Shown: in pieces, positions 56,472 to 64,000 of the stretch
Layout of the letters: each line of letters begins with the position of its first letter
Numbering within the stretch: the first letter of the stretch is position 1
Source of the DNA: Fulvia fulva
Lineage: Eukaryota > Ascomycota > Dothideomycetes > Mycosphaerellales > Mycosphaerellaceae
Direction: 5' to 3'
DNA: 64,000 nt
NCBI RefSeq assembly: GCF_020509005.1
Contig: NC_063017.1
Coordinates: forward strand, 2,542,001 to 2,606,000
Notes under the pieces: generated by a model
Databases searched by the model: none
The model's input: only the letters and a program-made list of their open reading frames with translations
What the model was told of the DNA's origin: nothing
Program-made: the position numbers and the translations under genes

Positions 56472-57752
56472 TCAGCCTTTAGCCTCGATAGCAGTAATTT
56501 CCTTCACAATGCCTCTCTTCCACAGCGCAAAGTCCGCTCTTCTCTCGTCGCTAAGCCAGTCGATCGAAGACTGAAACATAGTCGCCAGCCCAGGCAGTAA
56601 TCCAGAAGGTCCCACCTCATCCTCGTCATCAACAGCAAGTTTCCCACCATGCTTTTCTTTCCGTCTCAGAGGAGTCTTGTACGGTTTCTTCCTGGGCGTG
56701 ATCGCGTCGTCTTCGTCATTCTCGTCGGCGTCGCTCTCCGGCACTTCAAATTCGTCCTGATCGCCTGCTTGACCTTCGGGGACATTGTGATACCAGTCCA
56801 TCTCCAGCCATCCGCAATCCTCAGCTTCGAGTGCATAGAAGCGAACATTCGAGTCCAGCTTATTGAGGCCAGTCGTGACTTCGTCTGGAATCGTGTCGCC
56901 CTTGTCCTTGCAGCACGTCTTCGCAGCATCAATAGCTGTTCTCCGTAACGCTTCATGCTCTGCATCTTCTGGACTGAGGGCCCTCATCTTGGCCGCAGTA
57001 AAGCAATACAATGCAACCAGCAACGCCGGCCACCTGGAAGGCGCTACACCACTCGCCGCCTTTGTTTCCTCTGCTTTCTGACTTGTCGTGGACTTCGCAG
57101 ACTGCGGTGTTTTCCGCCGTCTCTTGCTCGGAGGATCGCTCTTGCTCTTGTTAGCGCGAGAGGCTATCTCACGTACTGCAGCCGCCGCTCCAACCATGAT
57201 ATGAGGCACTGCACTTGATATGCCCCCTACCTTGCAGATTGCGCGGACCAGTGGCATAGCGAGATCCGGTACATCGTCGTCTCGTTCGGCTTCATCGTGT
57301 TTCCGCTTCGAGCCTACTCTAGGCATTCTAATCGCGTCGTTCAATGGTGTCTTCGTAAGCGTATCCTTCGCCGTGACATAGCTGCTCTTCCCGGTACTCT
57401 TCCCACCACTGGTCGGCACATCTTTCACTCTATTCGTCTGCGGTGTACGAGGCGCATTCTGCTGGCGTGTAGTCGTCAAGGCACTGTCCAGATATTTGTA
57501 TAGCTTGTCGTATACACGAGGCTTGACAGGTGGTGCAGGCTTCCCAACTTCGAGGTCCAGACGCTTCGCTGATCTGTTGCATGCAATGTGCGCACACGCG
57601 TATGTTCTGCCGATCTCTTCCTCTGGCTTGAGGGACGCGGCTTTAGCGCGTGATTGTGATAGCAAGGAGCTGGCGAGGGCGATGAGGTCGGGCGGGAGGT
57701 AGGCTATGGTGGGTAACAGGCTGGACAGTGCCAGTTCGACCGGTGTCGGCAT
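56472..57752 (-). CDS. ORC6: Origin recognition complex subunit 6
   Basis: This single-exon protein has 426 residues. Residues 1-95 fit the Orc6 N-terminal cyclin-like fold (ELALSSLLPTIAYLPPDLIA, ASSLLSQSR, EEEIGRTYACAHIACNR, RVYDKLYKYLDSAL). A long basic Ser/Pro/Thr linker carries likely nuclear localisation signals (KRKHDE, SKRRRKTPQ). A helical second part (about 225-300: WPALLVALYCFTAAKMRAL) fits the second Orc6 fold. The C-terminal part is acidic, followed by the short helix MFQSSIDWLSDERRADF, probably the Orc3-contact tail. Orc6 helps ORC bind origins and load MCM in the nucleus. It converges with the exonuclease gene (135 bp apart) and shares no promoter with it. No stops or RIP signs are present. 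Confidence 0.85.
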   Translation of the reverse strand: MPTPVELALSSLLPTIAYLPPDLIALASSLLSQSRAKAASLKPEEEIGRTYACAHIACNRSAKRLDLEVGKPAPPVKPRVYDKLYKYLDSALTTTRQQNAPRTPQTNRVKDVPTSGGKSTGKSSYVTAKDTLTKTPLNDAIRMPRVGSKRKHDEAERDDDVPDLAMPLVRAICKVGGISSAVPHIMVGAAAAVREIASRANKSKSDPPSKRRRKTPQSAKSTTSQKAEETKAASGVAPSRWPALLVALYCFTAAKMRALSPEDAEHEALRRTAIDAAKTCCKDKGDTIPDEVTTGLNKLDSNVRFYALEAEDCGWLEMDWYHNVPEGQAGDQDEFEVPESDADENDEDDAITPRKKPYKTPLRRKEKHGGKLAVDDEDEVGPSGLLPGLATMFQSSIDWLSDERRADFALWKRGIVKEITAIEAKG

Positions 57753-57916
57753 TGCTGTGAGCTCTTGGTTGTGTGAGGAGGATTGTGCAAGGACACAAGA
57801 CGAAGGTGGGAAGTTTAAAGGATGAAACTTGGAGATTCAACGCGTCTTCCCCGCGTCCACACGTGAAGCTAAAGTAGATTCCATCTCGACTGACACATTC
57901 GTATACACTCCAATAT

Positions 57917-59335
57917 CTACTGGGCCTTGACTGCGGTCCCGTTTGCCTTCACAGCTTTGGCTGGCTTCTTCATCTCCAGACCCTTCGGTGGCTTCAGTCC
58001 TCCAAAGACCAGACCAGTTACCGCCACCATGCCACTACCTCCAATGATGTATGCTGTCTCCCTACCAGCCCACCAGTATAGCGAGCAGAAGATAAGGGGT
58101 CCGAGTGCTCGTCCTACCTGACCGAAACCTCTGTGGTGTCCTAGCTTTTCTCCTCTCCGATCTGCGCTGGCCTCGAAACTGCTCAAGCTGTTCAGACCGG
58201 TCACGACAGTGCTGCTTGTGATAGCCAGCAACGTTGCTGCGCCATACAGGGCACCCTGTGTCTGAAGTCGCGAGAGCAAGAAGAACGCTACTGCCGCACT
58301 TGCAACACCAAGCTGAACGACTCGCAGTGGATGCATACGTCTGGTAACACCTCCTTGGAGGACACTCGCGACCAGGCCAATGAAACCAAGAAGCTTTCCA
58401 GAGTCCTTACTGCCGTATGCAAAGAGGTCGTAGGTCATGAAAGGTAGCGAAAACTCCATGCCGCTGAAGAAGAGAATGAAGCTAAAGTGCGTCAAGTTGA
58501 GCAGGGTATGACTGTTCGTCCTCTCCCTCTTGCCAGTGCCCTCCTTGACTGCATCTGCGTACGACGTGCCAGGCTCTGTGATCGGAGTCTGGTTCGTTGG
58601 GTGTGTCTCGGGCAGCGCGTAGTAGATGTAAATGGTCTCCGTTACGATCAGAGCCAAGCTGACGCCAGCTGCTGTTGCGAATGGATTGGCAGATACGGTA
58701 GTGATGGTCGACAGCCATGCGCCCAAAGCTGGGCCGAAGGTGAAGGCCACCGAGAAGCAAGCTCCGACCAAGGCCATTGTCTTACCGCGGTCCTGGTCGG
58801 TACTGATGTCTGTCGCGATGGCGAGAGCCAGCTGCACATTGCCCTCGCTCAGACCACCAACGATTCTGCTTGCCAGGAAAGTGCGGAAGTCTGTTGCTGC
58901 ACACCATAGTGCGACTGAGGCGATGTTTCCGGTCATTGACCAGAGAAGTGCTGTCCTTCGTCCATATCTATCCGAGAGAGTCCCGATGATCGGCGAGGCT
59001 ATCGCTTGACATAATGAGAACAGGGAGCCCAATGCTCCTCCTAGCAGGACGATGTCATAACGATCATTGATGGGCTTCTCGAAGCTGTTCTTGTAGGCGT
59101 TCAAGCCGTGGATGACGTTCGCGAGGAGGGTCGAATCGGACTGGGTTTCGACATTGCGGTAGAACTCGAGGAGTTTCGGGAACAGAGGCAAGATGAAGGT
59201 AAAGGATACCTAGGGGACATCGCGTGTCAGTGTAGAAGACGCAGAGAAGACAAAGCTGATGCTCACCAGGTCCAAGATCAAGGATATAACAAGCACTCTG
59301 AGCACCTTCTTGCGCTGTACAGCTGACACTGCCAT
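57917..59335 (-). CDS. Major facilitator superfamily transporter (TetA/MFSD10-like)
   Basis: Exon 1 is 59335-59267 (23 codons ending LILDL). A 57 bp intron (59266-59210, GTGAGC...CCCTAG) follows, then exon 2 at 59209-57917 starting VSFTFILPLFPKLLEF, for 453 residues. The splice joins one hydrophobic helix in frame, which confirms the model. About twelve membrane segments are visible. The MFS loop motif reads GTLSDRYGRR after helix 2, and RIVGGLSEGNVQLALAIATD fits helix 4. A long polar loop (THPTNQTPITEP to TNSHTLL) separates the halves, and the C-terminus is Lys/Ala-rich. It belongs near the tetracycline:H+ antiporter-like group, including animal MFSD10. The substrate is unknown, and it probably exports small molecules across a membrane. 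It shares a 614 bp divergent upstream region with LYS9. Confidence 0.83.
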
Positions 59336-59949
59336 GACTGTAGTATATACACGAAATCGCTTCAACCAGTACTGCCAGCAGGTCTGGAAGAAACAGCGCG
59401 AGACAGCGCAGCCAGTGCAATTAGTATTACCTCCTCACGACCCAAAGCAGCCACAGCCTACGCGATGGCGCGTAGTGCAAGACAAGATTCGCCTCGGCCA
59501 ACGGCAAATAGCCAAATGGGCTTCTGGGGATGCCGCGTTGAGCTCACGACAAGTGACAAGTGTTCTGACCTTTGGGAGCCACGGGAGCTCTCGTGAATCG
59601 TGATGGTCGACGAGACACGTGCGAGACTAGACGACACGGAAGCAGCTCACTCCCGCGGCAAGGCGGAGGATGATGATGATGATGATCTGCGAGACGTGAT
59701 GGCAGTGGTGGCGCCATCTCATGATTGTGGCTGCTGCAATCCCTGCTCGCGGACTTGAACCCCGCAGCATGAGCCACGGCCCACGAGGAAGGTGACCCTG
59801 GCGACATCGGTGAAAACTCTGGGTGGGGCAAGGGAAAGGCATCAAGACTGTATCGCTGTCGAACGCCGTGACTAAGCGGCGACTACACATAAAACTCGTC
59901 ACCGGACCAAGCCGCATCAACCATAGACAACTCATATACAACTACCATC
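59336..59949. promoter_or_regulatory. Divergent promoter region between the MFS gene and LYS9
   Basis: The 614 bp hold no supported gene. A (GAT)6 microsatellite lies at 59669-59686. CCAAT-like and TATA signals are not distinct. The region must carry both promoters. Confidence 0.5.
59669..59686. repeat. (GAT)6 microsatellite
   Basis: Six perfect GAT units lie in the MFS-LYS9 intergenic region. Confidence 0.9.
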
Positions 59950-61446
59950 ATGACTACCGAACTTTCAAACAGCAAGGCCAAGTAAGTGATGTCCGTTCAG
60001 AGAGGCATTGACGTAGTGCTGATCATACGCCACAGGAAGGTGCTCCTTCTCGGATCTGGCTTCGTCACGCAGCCAACCGCCGTTGAGCTTGACAAGGCTG
60101 GCGTGCTCGTGACTGTTGGTCAGTGATAGACCTAACAGAGTGGCATTGGCAATGCCGCTCTTACCATTGACGAGCTAACACTTTATACAGCCTGCAGAAC
60201 TCTCAAGTCTGCCCAGCAGCTCGCTGAGCCATTGAAGTACGCCAATGCCATCTCTCTCGATGTCTCTGACGCCAAAGCATTGGAGGAGCAGATTGCCAAG
60301 GTCGACCTTGTCATCTCCCTCATCCCATACACCTTCCACGCCACCGTCATCGAGGCGGCTATCAACCAGAAGAAGGACGTCGTCACCACTTCCTACGTCT
60401 CCGATGCCATGATGGCACTCGACCAGAAGGCCAAGGACGCCGGCATCACTGTCTTCAACGAGATCGGTGTTGACCCAGGTGTTGACCACTTGTACGCCGT
60501 AAAGACCATCGACGAGGTCCACAAGGCCGGTGGCAAGATCATCTCGTTCCTTTCGTACTGCGGTGGCCTTCCAGCACCAGAGAACTCGGACAACCCACTC
60601 GGTTACAAGTTCTCTTGGTCGCCTCGTGGTGTCCTTTTGGCAGCCCGCAACAACGCCAAGTTTTACAAGGACGGCAAGGTCGACGGCGTGGAGGGTCCTC
60701 AGCTCATGAGCACCGCCAAGCCATACTTCATCTACCCTGGCTTCGCATTCGAAGCCTACCCCAACAGAGACAGCACTCCATTCCGTCAGCGCTACAACAT
60801 TCCAGAAGCACAGACTCTTATCCGCGGCACTCTCCGATACCAGGGCAACCCAGCTCTTGTCCAGGTCTTCCATGAGCTCGGACTCCTCAGCGAGGAGCAG
60901 CAAGATTACCTCAAGGAGCCAATTGCGTGGAAGGACGCCTTTGCCAAGATTGTGGGATCTCAGAGTGCAAAGGAGAACGACCTCACATGGGCAGTCAGCT
61001 CCAAGGCCAAGTTCAGGAGCACCGAGGACAAGGAGCGCATTCTCGCAGGTCTGCGATGGTACGGCTTCTTCAGCGACGACAAGATCGAGCCACGCGGTAC
61101 ACCTCTGGACGTCGTCTGCGCCACTCTTGAGAAGAAGCAACAGTACTTCGAGGGCGAGCGTGACCTTCTCATGCTCCAGCACAAGTTTGAGATTGAGTGG
61201 AAGGATGGCAGCAAGGAGACTCGCACATCCACACTCACTGAGTATGGTGAGCCAGTCGGCAGTGGCGGCTACAGCGCCATGGCACGACTTGTGGGTGTGC
61301 CATGTGCTGTTGCAGTGCTCTTGGTACTTGACAAGACCATCAGTGACAAGGGTATTCTCGCACCAGTCACGCCCAAGTATGCCGACCCGATTCGCCTCAA
61401 GCTGTTGGAGTACGGCATCGAGTGCAAGGAGAAGACTATCGCATAG
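59950..61446 (+). CDS. LYS9: Saccharopine dehydrogenase (NADP+, L-glutamate-forming) / saccharopine reductase
   Basis: Three exons, 59950-59981, 60036-60118 and 60191-61446, give 456 residues with GT-AG introns (54 and 72 bp) in frame. The N-terminal Rossmann fold starts KKVLLLGSGFVTQP, with Gly17-x-Gly19 for NADP. The substrate and dimer domain includes NEIGVDPGVDHLYAV, SYCGGLPAPENSDNPLGYK and FSWSPRG. The C-terminal part has ERDLLMLQHKFEIEW and YGEPVGSGGYSAMARLVG. It converts alpha-aminoadipate semialdehyde plus glutamate to saccharopine in the fungal alpha-aminoadipate lysine pathway, in the cytosol. Length agrees with yeast Lys9 (446 residues). The long 335-codon open frame on the opposite strand (60175-61182) is a codon-bias shadow. 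Confidence 0.95.
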
Positions 61447-61871
61447 TGTGCGAAAGCTTCTTCCTAAATCTTGATATAAGGCCTCACGAACGGCGTTGCA
61501 CGTAATATCCAGTCTGCGATCAGCATGGGTCCACGCGACGGACTTCCGTAGTCATCATGCGATAATTTGGTGGTCGTTGGCATGAGGGTCGCATGCCGCA
61601 AGGACAGTCTATGAGCCATAGAAAGGCAGCGAGAGTCCTGAAGACACGCCATTTGCGAGCTTGATGAGGATCAATAGAGTACAGGCATAGACGAAACCTC
61701 AAAAGAACATGACGACTATGCAATATACTCGCTAACATTTCTCCTCCCGCCATTACCACATCGATCTCTCCTAACAAGAAAACACCAACATTATTATCAA
61801 AACGCGGAAACACATCTAAAACCATGGGGACAGAAGAAGAACCTCAAACACGATGACCGTACCGATCCTTT
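61447..61871. other. Intergenic gap between convergent genes
   Basis: The 425 bp contain the 3' ends of LYS9 (+) and the next gene (-). Short open frames here show no domain or usable start, and no terminator hairpin is recognised. Confidence 0.5.
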
Positions 61872-62734
61872 CTACCACCCACGCGGAATCACCGGCGCAT
61901 CATCCCGCACCTCACGCCGCTCCGTCTCCTCGTCGCGCTCGCGGTGGCCACCTGTGTCTAGACCACCCGAAGCAGCTTCCAAGGCGTGGAGGGTCGCGTG
62001 CCGGCGATTCTTCTTGGCCCTCTCCTCCTGTGTCTCCTGGACCTCCGTAATCTCCGGGGTCACCTTCTCCCCTGTAAACCTGTCAACAAGTCAGCCCAAG
62101 CTCGTAACGCGTCAATATTGACGTTGAGACTTACCCAGCCTCCTCGAGAGGGTACGGAGGCGGTACAGATTCACCGCGATTCGAAGGACCTTCTCCTGCA
62201 TCTTGCGGATCCTGGGGAGCACGATATCCGTCACCGCCGTCTTCTTCGTCGGAGTAGTCGTGGCGACTGGGACGTTCTGATTCCGGGATGTAGTGGATGT
62301 GCTTATTCTTGAGCATCTTCTTCTCGTACTTCTTATAGTCGCGTTCAGCCTTCTTCAGACCTTGGTGGCGCTTTTACACATCAGCACAGCCCTCCCACCT
62401 CCTCTCTTACCCCCGGCATCAATATACACACCTTATACAGCGCATTTTGCAACGCAAGATCCTCATCGTCCCATGTACCTTGGCTGTATTGAGCCTCGTC
62501 GGTGATGTAACGACGCCAGATGTAGCGGAACATGGACTCGGGCTTTTTGGCGGCGATGTGCTTCGTGGTGAGGGTAGGGAACTGTTCACGGGAGAAATTG
62601 TTGGAGGGGTGGGCGAATTGGTGCCAGTCGCCTTTTGAGTCCTGGACGTAGCCGGGTTCGCTGGGGACTAGGGGGTTGGTTGGCTTGGCCTTTTCTTTTC
62701 CTTTTCCTTTTCCTTTTCCCTTGTTGACGGACAT
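61872..62734 (-). CDS. Conserved-looking hypothetical protein, charged, three exons
   Basis: Exons 62734-62432, 62370-62135 and 62079-61872 are joined by 61 and 55 bp introns (GTGTGT...AAAAG and GTAAGT...GACAG), giving about 248 residues. The N-terminus is a Lys/Gly run (KGKGKGKGKEKAK), encoded by a CTTTTC repeat. A compact block follows, GYVQDSKGDWHQFAHPSNNF and FRYIWRRYITDEAQY. After splicing it continues RHQGLKKAERDYKKYEKK, a basic helix, then KNKHIHYIPES. The rest is acidic and Pro-rich, ending PVIPRGW. I see no membrane segments, catalytic motif or known domain. The clean splicing and Trp/Tyr-rich core argue for a real gene, but I do not recognise the family. It diverges from the gene at 63188 across 453 bp. 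Confidence 0.65.
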
Positions 62735-63187
62735 GGTGGAGTGGCTGTGATGGGTGAGAGGGTGGGTTTGGAAGGTAGTGTCTGGGAGATCGCTCTACTG
62801 TAAAGGAGCTGGAGGGTTGCTGTGTCGTGGTGGTAGGCGGGTCGTGGTGGATGGTGATGGTGTGGTAGGAGAGAGGGAGGTCGGGATATGTTTTGGGCGG
62901 TTGCTGAAAGATGCTTTAGTCACAACTGCGTCCGCACTTCTACACACAGTATGCTTGAAGATCTTCTGATCCCGTGACGAAGTAGTGAATGAAGCAGACG
63001 CGAGTTGGGCAGTGCACAGCGCGCGTTTGCATAGCAACCACAATCGTGATAACGTGATCGATCTGGTCAATAGCTATTCACCAATTGTACTTGTCTCTTC
63101 GAGTTCATATTTTTTAGGGCAGAGCTTTGCGTTCTTGTCGTATCTTGCCACACAGCTAACTCACCACGCACCTGTTCGCCACCCGCC
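62735..63187. promoter_or_regulatory. Divergent upstream region
   Basis: The 453 bp lie between two genes transcribed outward. Short open frames on both strands overlap each other and lack support. The area near 62760-62880 is G-rich on the plus strand (GTGG and GAGGG runs). No specific site is recognised. Confidence 0.4.
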
Positions 63188-63538
63188 ATGTTCGACTTCG
63201 TACCCGACACCGAGCGCCAGCGCGTACTGTCAGAAATGGACGAAGAGATGCGACAAAGCAAGGCGCAGCTCACTAAGCTAAAGCGCGTCCTCGAGCGACG
63301 CAAGATTAGACGAGGACATTTCGATAAACTATGGTCAGATACAGAGTCTATCCGCAACAGTCGAGTCAGCTTTGCAGAGATTCCACTCCTCGAAGTCCTA
63401 CAGACTTGGTCAGTACAAATCCCTCCCTCGAGCGTCGCTGCGGACGATAACATACTCACCCTTTCACAGACCCTGTCCTTCACCCACAATCCTCAGAAGC
63501 TCTTCATGCGGTATATCAACCGGCTCTTGCACAGGTAA
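63188..63538 (+). CDS. Small hypothetical coiled-coil protein, possibly spliced further
   Basis: The 116-codon frame starts MFDFVPDTERQRVLSEMDEE after a good context (GCCACCCGCCATG). Residues about 8-50 form a charged helix likely to be a coiled coil (MRQSKAQLTKLKRVLERRK). The rest (LLEVLQTWSVQIPPSS, TLSFTHNPQKLFMRYINRLL) is not recognised. The stop TAA at 63536-63538 overlaps a strong donor-like CAG-GTAAGT at 63533-63540. The true gene may therefore splice there into an exon that I cannot identify before the window ends. Its 3' end overlaps the frame of the minus-strand gene by 75 bases. Confidence 0.5.
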   Translation: MFDFVPDTERQRVLSEMDEEMRQSKAQLTKLKRVLERRKIRRGHFDKLWSDTESIRNSRVSFAEIPLLEVLQTWSVQIPPSSVAADDNILTLSQTLSFTHNPQKLFMRYINRLLHR

Positions 63539-64000
63539 GTGCACCCCAACCGCCTGCTCCGACACACTCTTCGCTCTCTTTCTCGACGGCCCGGACCCCG
63601 TCGTATTCTCATCCTCATACTGAAACTTACACTCCAGATTCGCCGCAATCCCCGGGCTCCCAATACTCTGCCTCTTTTCCTTCGACCTCATAAGTCTCGG
63701 CCCAGCCGGCCTCGCAGTCATCACACCCCGAAACAGCACGCCTGTCTCTGGAGTCGGAGCCCTTGGCCTACTCATCTCACCTGTCGGCGAGGGCGTCGAG
63801 TTCACTCTCGACTCTTTACGCTTGGGAGGTGAAGGCGTATTCCTCGCAACACTCGGCCCACACGCGAACTTCGGCATCACAACCTTCGGCTCCGCAGGTC
63901 CTGCTTCCCACCATGGGATGTGATCTTTCTGGAAGTCTGGGAGGATTGGCGCACCATTTGGTGTTGTCATTGGTGTGTCGACTCGTTCTTCACGGCCCTT
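63464..64000 (-). CDS. Hypothetical Ser/Pro-rich nuclear-type protein, partial at window edge
   Basis: An open frame runs in from the right edge (KGREERVDTPMTTPNGAP), so the ATG at 63970 is probably internal and the gene continues outside. Residues include DHIPWWEAGPAEPKVVMPKF, PSPPKRKESR, STPSPTGEMSRPRAPTPETG and SRKRAKSVSEQ. There are several SP/TP sites and two basic clusters that could be nuclear signals, and it is otherwise of low complexity. It ends at a TGA near 63464. No domain is recognised. Composition is more protein-like than the overlapping plus-strand frame at 63539-63832, which I treat as a shadow. Confidence 0.55.
   Translation of the reverse strand, partial: KGREERVDTPMTTPNGAPILPDFQKDHIPWWEAGPAEPKVVMPKFACGPSVARNTPSPPKRKESRVNSTPSPTGEMSRPRAPTPETGVLFRGVMTARPAGPRLMRSKEKRQSIGSPGIAANLECKFQYEDENTTGSGPSRKRAKSVSEQAVGVHLPVQEPVDIPHEELLRIVGEGQGL

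Noticed and set aside
59749..59765. tRNA T-arm-like hairpin on the minus strand
   Set aside because: The GTTCAAG loop has a five-pair stem, but no matching acceptor, D arm or anticodon arm is found around it.
60175..61182. 335-codon minus-strand frame
   Set aside because: It is fully antisense to LYS9 and arises from GC-biased third positions.

Overview
The window is nuclear DNA of a filamentous ascomycete (Pezizomycotina; class not resolved). Three things point there: short 48-61 bp GT-AG introns, genes such as LYS9, ORC6 and a fungal Fcy2-type permease, and repeats carrying repeat-induced point mutation (RIP). It splits at about 50.27 kb into a nested retrotransposon block (1-50268) and an ordinary, partly decayed gene region (50.3-64 kb).

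Repeat block. Nearly every element has CpA changed to TpA on both strands. The first 240 bases hold no CA, one TG and about 39 TA. CpG is kept, so Gln and Trp codons have become stops and no long reading frames survive. I can separate a chromodomain Ty3/Gypsy element (Gypsy-A: copy 1 forward at 1-12201, copy 2 reverse and complete at 36636-43782), two other Gypsy families (B and C), and three LINE families (A, B, C) that all end in (TCTA)n tails. There are also a Copia-like 5' LTR plus gag (reverse), a deleted Pogo/Fot-type DNA transposon, and a roughly 1.08 kb module fused to the 5' side of 5'-truncated LINEs. Target-site duplications fix several insertions: AAATA for Gypsy-A copy 2, 14 bp for both LINE-A copies, and about 15 bp for the chimera at 4595-7808. 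LINE-C forms a 4.76 kb inverted repeat around position 20297.

Young element. At 44393-46908 sits a clean 2516 bp LTR element with identical 355 bp LTRs, an AATAT duplication and no RIP. It encodes a Gag with a zinc knuckle and an antisense Cys-rich coiled-coil protein, but no pol.

Gene region. First come two broken genes joined tail to tail near 51466: a C2H2 transcription factor (+) and an Fcy2-type nucleobase permease (-). A thymine-7-hydroxylase-like dioxygenase follows, suggesting the remains of a nucleobase-use locus. Next are two tandem 3'-5' exonuclease-like paralogues, one with altered catalytic residues and one with an internal stop. ORC6 (-), an MFS transporter (-) and LYS9 saccharopine reductase (+) look intact. 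Three unrecognised genes run to the right edge, the last of which leaves the window.

I worked by reading alone. Transposon edges without a stated duplication are accurate to roughly 10-30 bases, and exon models rest on splice consensus plus reading frame.
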